Origin: JANYHF01 sp963732765
GTDB lineage: Bacteria > Pseudomonadota > Alphaproteobacteria > Rhizobiales > Hyphomicrobiaceae
DNA: 64,000 nt
Reading direction: 5' to 3'
Assembly: GCA_963732765.1 (NCBI GenBank)
Contig: CAVTAS010000008.1
Coordinates: 744,001-808,000 of the forward strand
A model generated the notes under the pieces. It had not been told where the DNA came from and did no database searches. It was given only the letters and a program-made list of their open reading frames with translations. Both the position numbers and the translations under genes were made by a program. Positions 60,772-64,000 of the stretch are shown piece after piece. Numbering within the stretch: the first letter of the stretch is position 1; every line of letters starts with the position of its first letter.

Positions 60772-61061
60772 CCCGCGTCGCTGTCCTCGCCGAACCCGCA
60801 TTCCACCAGCCCGCGCAGCGCCGTCAGCACCGCTTCGGCCTGGCGGCCCTTGGCCTCTATGCGGATGGTGGTGCCTGGACCTGCCGCCAGCATCATCAGC
60901 CCCATAATGCTCGTGCCGCCCACCGACTGCCCGTCCTTGGTCACGGTCACGGCCGCATCGTATTCCTCCGCACAGCGTACGAATTTGGCGGACGCGCGGG
61001 CGTGCAGGCCCTTCTTGTTGCAGACCGTAACGTCAGCTCCGTGGACGGCCAGGTCCGACAT
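60768..61061 (-). CDS. ptsH: HPr-family phosphocarrier
   Basis: A 97-residue HPr of the nitrogen-related PTS. The phosphorylatable His is in NKKGLHARASAKF, and Ser in GGTSIMGLMML is in the place of Ser46, the site for HprK. In alphaproteobacteria it passes phosphate to EIIA-Man and EIIA-Ntr in regulation rather than transport. It overlaps the EIIA gene by one base (TAATG) and ends convergent with the TIR-TPR gene by 4 bases. Confidence 0.93.
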   Translation of the reverse strand: MSDLAVHGADVTVCNKKGLHARASAKFVRCAEEYDAAVTVTKDGQSVGGTSIMGLMMLAAGPGTTIRIEAKGRQAEAVLTALRGLVECGFGEDSDAG

Positions 61062-61465
61062 TATGAATTGCCCGAGAGCAGGTGGCTGGCCACGGAAATG
61101 TACTTCCGCCCCGCGTCCTTGGCCTGATTGATGGCCTCAGCCAGCGGCAGTTCGTTGCGGATGGTGGCCAGCTTGATCAGCATCGGCAGGTTGATGCCGC
61201 AGATGACCTCGATCTTGGCGTCTTCCATCACCGAAATGGCGAGGTTGCTTGGCGTGCCGCCGAACATATCGGTGAGCACGGCGACGCCATCGCCCTTCTC
61301 CACCCGGCCGACCGATTGCAGGATTTCCTCCCGCCGCATCTCCATGTCGTCTTCCGGGCCTATCGACACGGTTTCGATTTGTGTCTGCGGTCCAACGACA
61401 TGCTCCAGCGCAGCGCGGAATTCCGTCGCCAAGCCGCCATGTGTGACAATCACGAGCCCGATCAT
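61061..61465 (-). CDS. EIIA-Man-type PTS protein
   Basis: A 134-residue mannose-family EIIA. The phospho-His lies in IVTHGGLATEF (His9), and LTDMFGGTPSNLA is the family core. Alphaproteobacteria keep this orphan EIIA next to ptsH, often with hprK and ptsI. Neither hprK nor ptsI is seen here, since the next gene upstream is divergent and unrelated. It acts in regulation and is the likely phosphate acceptor of HPr. Confidence 0.92.
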   Translation of the reverse strand: MIGLVIVTHGGLATEFRAALEHVVGPQTQIETVSIGPEDDMEMRREEILQSVGRVEKGDGVAVLTDMFGGTPSNLAISVMEDAKIEVICGINLPMLIKLATIRNELPLAEAINQAKDAGRKYISVASHLLSGNS

Positions 61466-61693
61466 GCGTTTATCTTATCCCCAAAGGCCCCAAGCCGACG
61501 CAACGGGAGGACATATCTAGGCGCGCTCACGGGCACATGCAAGTTGCTGCAGCGCAACAGGGATGGCGAGAGCTACTGTTATGCGCGGCGCCAATCCCAA
61601 CTCAAAGTCGATGCGTATTGTCGGGCGCCATGAGTTCGGCGCATGTTGTCACATAGAGCCAGCGCCAAGCGTGGCCTTATGAGGAGAACGCCA

Positions 61694-63316
61694 ATGGACT
61701 GGAACCGGCCCGAGCTGGTCAAGCGCAAAGCCAATTTCGTACCGCTGACGCCTCTGGGATTTCTGTCGCGGGCGGCGCAGTTCTTTGGAGCGCGCATGGC
61801 CATCGTGCACGGCGAGCGGCGCATCTCCTACCGCGAGATGGACCAGCGCTGCCGGCGCTTTGCGCATGCGCTGGCAAAGCGCGGGGTCGGGCGAGGCGAC
61901 ACGGTCGCGATACTCTCGTTCAACTCGCCGGCCCTGCTGGAGGCGCATTACGCCGTGCCGATGCTGGGGGCGGTGCTCAACCCCATCAACTTCCGGCTCG
62001 ATGCCGCGATCATCGCCTTCACGCTGGAGCACGGCGAGGCCAAGGTGTTGCTGGCCGACCGCGAGTTTCAAGCCACCATCAAGCCGGCGCTGGCGCTGCT
62101 GAAGAACCCACCGCTGGTGATCGACGTCGCCGACGCCGAAGCGCCCGGTGCGCCCTCGATCGGCGCAATCGAGTATGAGCAGCTACTGGCCGAAGGCGAT
62201 CCCAGCTTTCAGCCGCCCGGCATCGAGGACGAATGGGACCCGATCTGCCTGCTCTACACCTCCGGCACCACCGGCAACCCCAAGGGCGTGGTCTACAGCC
62301 ATCGCGGCGCGCATCTGGGAGCGCTCGCCAACGCGCACATGCTGCAGATCGATCACAACAGCCGTTACTTGTGGACGCTGCCGATGTTCCACTGCTCGGG
62401 CTGGACCTTTACCTGGGCGGTGACGGCGGGGGCGGGCACGCATGTGATTTTGCGCAAAGTCGATCCGGCGCGCGTATTCGCGCTGATCGAGGAGCATAAG
62501 GTGACGCATATGTGCGGCGCGCCGACGGTGCTGAACATGCTGGCGAATGCACCGGCCGAGGTGCGCCGGCCGTTGCCCGGCAAGGTCAAACTCACCACCG
62601 GTGGCGCCGCGCCACCATCCTCCGTGCTCGCTGCAATGGAGGCGCTGGGCTTCGACGTGCAGCACGGTTACGGCCTCACCGAGACTTACGGCCCCTCGAC
62701 CTTCTGCTACCAGATGCCGGAATGGCGCGCTGGCCCCGATCAGGCGCGCTTCGACCTCATGACTCGCCAAGGGCTGCCGTTCGTCGTCACCGAGGACGTC
62801 ATGGTGGCGGACCCTTTGACCATGCAACCAGTGCCGCGCGATGGGGCGACCATCGGCGAGATCATGATGCGCGGGCATGCCGTCATGAAGGGCTATCTCA
62901 AGAATGCGGCGGCAACGGACGAATCCTTCGCGGGCGGCTACTTCCACTCCGGCGATCTGGGCGTGATGTATGCGGACGGTTCAATCGCGGTCAAGGACCG
63001 CTCCAAGGACGTGATCATTTCGGGCGGCGAGAACATCTCGTCGCTGGAAGTGGAGGAGATCCTGTTCCGGCACCCGAAAGTGTTGGAAGCCGCCGTGGTG
63101 GCGCGCCCGGATACCCATTGGGGCGAGACGCCCTGCGCGTTCGTCACCTTGAAACCGGGGGTGGAAGCGAACTCCGAGGAGATCATCGCCTTCTGCAGGG
63201 ACAATATGGCCAAGTTCAAGGTGCCCAAGCACGTGGTGTTCGGCGCGCTGCCCAAGACCAGCACGGGCAAGGTGCAGAAGTTTGTGCTCCGTGAGCGGAC
63301 GAAAGAACTGAAGTAG
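61694..63316 (+). CDS. Acyl-CoA synthetase (AMP-forming; FadD/DmdB-like)
   Basis: A 540-residue ANL-superfamily acyl-CoA ligase. The AMP-binding LLYTSGTTGNPKGVVYSH, GYGLTETYGPSTF, YFHSGDLGVMYADGSIAVKDRSKD and C-terminal KTSTGKVQKFVLRE (catalytic Lys) are intact. The N-terminus (MDWNRPELVKRKANFVPLTP) is typical of the medium/long chain or 3-methylmercaptopropionate ligase group. Exact acid unknown. ATG at 61694 after GAGGAGAACG. Confidence 0.92.
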   Translation: MDWNRPELVKRKANFVPLTPLGFLSRAAQFFGARMAIVHGERRISYREMDQRCRRFAHALAKRGVGRGDTVAILSFNSPALLEAHYAVPMLGAVLNPINFRLDAAIIAFTLEHGEAKVLLADREFQATIKPALALLKNPPLVIDVADAEAPGAPSIGAIEYEQLLAEGDPSFQPPGIEDEWDPICLLYTSGTTGNPKGVVYSHRGAHLGALANAHMLQIDHNSRYLWTLPMFHCSGWTFTWAVTAGAGTHVILRKVDPARVFALIEEHKVTHMCGAPTVLNMLANAPAEVRRPLPGKVKLTTGGAAPPSSVLAAMEALGFDVQHGYGLTETYGPSTFCYQMPEWRAGPDQARFDLMTRQGLPFVVTEDVMVADPLTMQPVPRDGATIGEIMMRGHAVMKGYLKNAAATDESFAGGYFHSGDLGVMYADGSIAVKDRSKDVIISGGENISSLEVEEILFRHPKVLEAAVVARPDTHWGETPCAFVTLKPGVEANSEEIIAFCRDNMAKFKVPKHVVFGALPKTSTGKVQKFVLRERTKELK

Positions 63317-63321
63317 GTCCG

Positions 63322-63547
63322 CCCTCTCCCCTTCGCTTTTTCTGCGAAGGGGAGAGGAGACCGCGTCTCGCAGGCGCCATTTTGCGCCAACAGCCACGCG
63401 GTCGGTGAAGGGCAGCAGCTTGTAGCTCTGCCTTTGAGCCCTGTACGGAGCAAGCGGCTGCCCCTCACCTGTCGCTATCTCCCTCGCGCTGACGCGCTTC
63501 GGGGCGACATCCTCTCCCCTTCGCCGAAGAGGCGAAGGGGAGAGGAG
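63322..63547. repeat. Dispersed element with hairpin ends, copy C
   Basis: Begins with hairpin CCTCTCCCCTTCGC and complement (63323-63357) and ends with another (63510-63546). The inner block ends GGAGCAAGCGGCTGCCCCTC ACCTGTCGCT, as in copies A and B. It follows the acyl-CoA ligase and may also act as its terminator. Confidence 0.85.
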
Positions 63548-63555
63548 CAGTGCCG

Positions 63556-64000
63556 TCACGGGGTCGCCGGCAGCCCCTTCAAAAACGCCTCCAGCGCCGC
63601 CGGCCCGCCGGGCAGTCCGGATATCCCGCCCGGTGGCGGCATCGGCTTGAGCGGTGCTTCACCCTTCAGTGAATGGATCAGCTTGGAAGTCGCAACGGCC
63701 TTCTGGTCGATCCAGCCGCGTTGCACCAGTTTGGCCCAGACCGCTTGCGGGGAGGGCGCACGGAAATCCTCGTGGCATTGGCCGCAGGCGGGACCCAGGC
63801 GCTGGTTGAACGCTGGCCAGGACGCGGGCGCGGAGGTGACGGCAATCGGCTCGGGCTTGCGGCGGCCATCGTTCGCCGCGCCCGCGCCGCTCAGCAACAC
63901 CATGACAGTGCGGTTCTTGTCCTCGGTGAACCAGATCTGCCCCTCGATGCCGGCGCTGATAGAGACCGGCGCGCCGCGCGGACGCACACCGGGGCGCTCG
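63556..64000 (-). CDS. CXXCH-containing protein, start cut by window edge
   Basis: The C-terminal 148 residues of a longer protein; the frame is open to the window edge on the minus strand. The heme-binding motif CGQCHEDF lies about 75 residues from the end, so it may be a c-type cytochrome-like domain. The stretch ahead (GQIWFTEDKNRTVMVLLSG) resembles a beta-strand domain. The Gly/Pro-rich end is probably flexible. I cannot name the family without the missing part. Confidence 0.6.
   Translation of the reverse strand, partial: ERPGVRPRGAPVSISAGIEGQIWFTEDKNRTVMVLLSGAGAANDGRRKPEPIAVTSAPASWPAFNQRLGPACGQCHEDFRAPSPQAVWAKLVQRGWIDQKAVATSKLIHSLKGEAPLKPMPPPGGISGLPGGPAALEAFLKGLPATP

Overview
The window is a gene-dense stretch of a high-GC alphaproteobacterial chromosome. 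The evidence is the RegB/RegA (ActS/ActR) redox pair, PhaR and a PhaZ with a cysteine nucleophile, the alphaproteobacterial HPr/EIIA-Man PTS pair, MetX-MetW, complex I NuoE/NuoF of rhizobial type, and a LuxR-LuxI pair. I cannot fix the order or genus. No rRNA, tRNA, CRISPR array, prophage or complete insertion sequence was seen. Almost everything is chromosomal housekeeping with a few accessory islands.

Layout. 1-8 kb: a partial RlpA, a DUF3754 membrane protein, an isolated nuoE / asparagine-synthetase-like gene / nuoF cluster, then Uma2, DUF3291 and a small membrane protein. 8-13.7 kb (minus): phosphotransferase, RNase T2, M20 dipeptidase, fmt, membrane protein and def. 13.9-20.3 kb: hydrolase, HigA-like antitoxin without a toxin, rpsU, pcm-like, agmatinase, ppa, GST. 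20.4-25.2 kb: regA, regB, phaZ, YgjP-type peptidase. 25.3-30.1 kb: CapD-type dehydratase and the ycjX/ycjF pair. 30.3-31.3 kb: two overlapping TIR-domain genes. 31.3-38.5 kb: ferredoxin-NADP reductase and ferredoxin, sixA-trpE-ppiD operon, tpiA. 38.9-40.6 kb: luxR and luxI. 41.7-46 kb: SufA-like carrier followed by a four-gene membrane glycosylation cassette (GT39-like, GT2, ChbG/HpnK deacetylase, GtrA). 46-50.8 kb: hydrolase with an Asp nucleophile elbow, TPR protein, RidA, phaR, phaA. 51-58.5 kb: NYN/OST-HTH protein, gloB, methyltransferase, metW-metX, tyrosine-pathway dehydrogenase, ChaC. 58.6-64 kb: TIR-TM-TPR protein, HPr/EIIA, acyl-CoA ligase, partial CXXCH protein.

Two sequence-wide patterns matter to any reader. 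First, at least seven single-base frame breaks interrupt otherwise intact conserved genes (nuoE end, nuoF, ycjF, the GT39-like gene, phaA twice, the TIR-TPR gene). In each, the other frame restores the family sequence. The simplest reading is residual indel errors in a draft assembly, and the apparent NuoE/asparagine-synthetase fusion is probably one of these artefacts. Second, the intergenic spaces hold several families of inverted-repeat elements: a ~200-230 bp element in three copies, GGGGACAGTTTAC-type repeats in two copies, and single hairpin or MITE-like elements.

The best candidates for something undescribed are the two-gene TIR/TIR operon at 30.36-31.27 kb and, separately, the membrane-anchored TIR-TPR protein at 58.6-60.8 kb. 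The LuxI/LuxR pair has good candidate operators. One hydrolase at 46.1 kb carries Asp where its family has the catalytic Ser.
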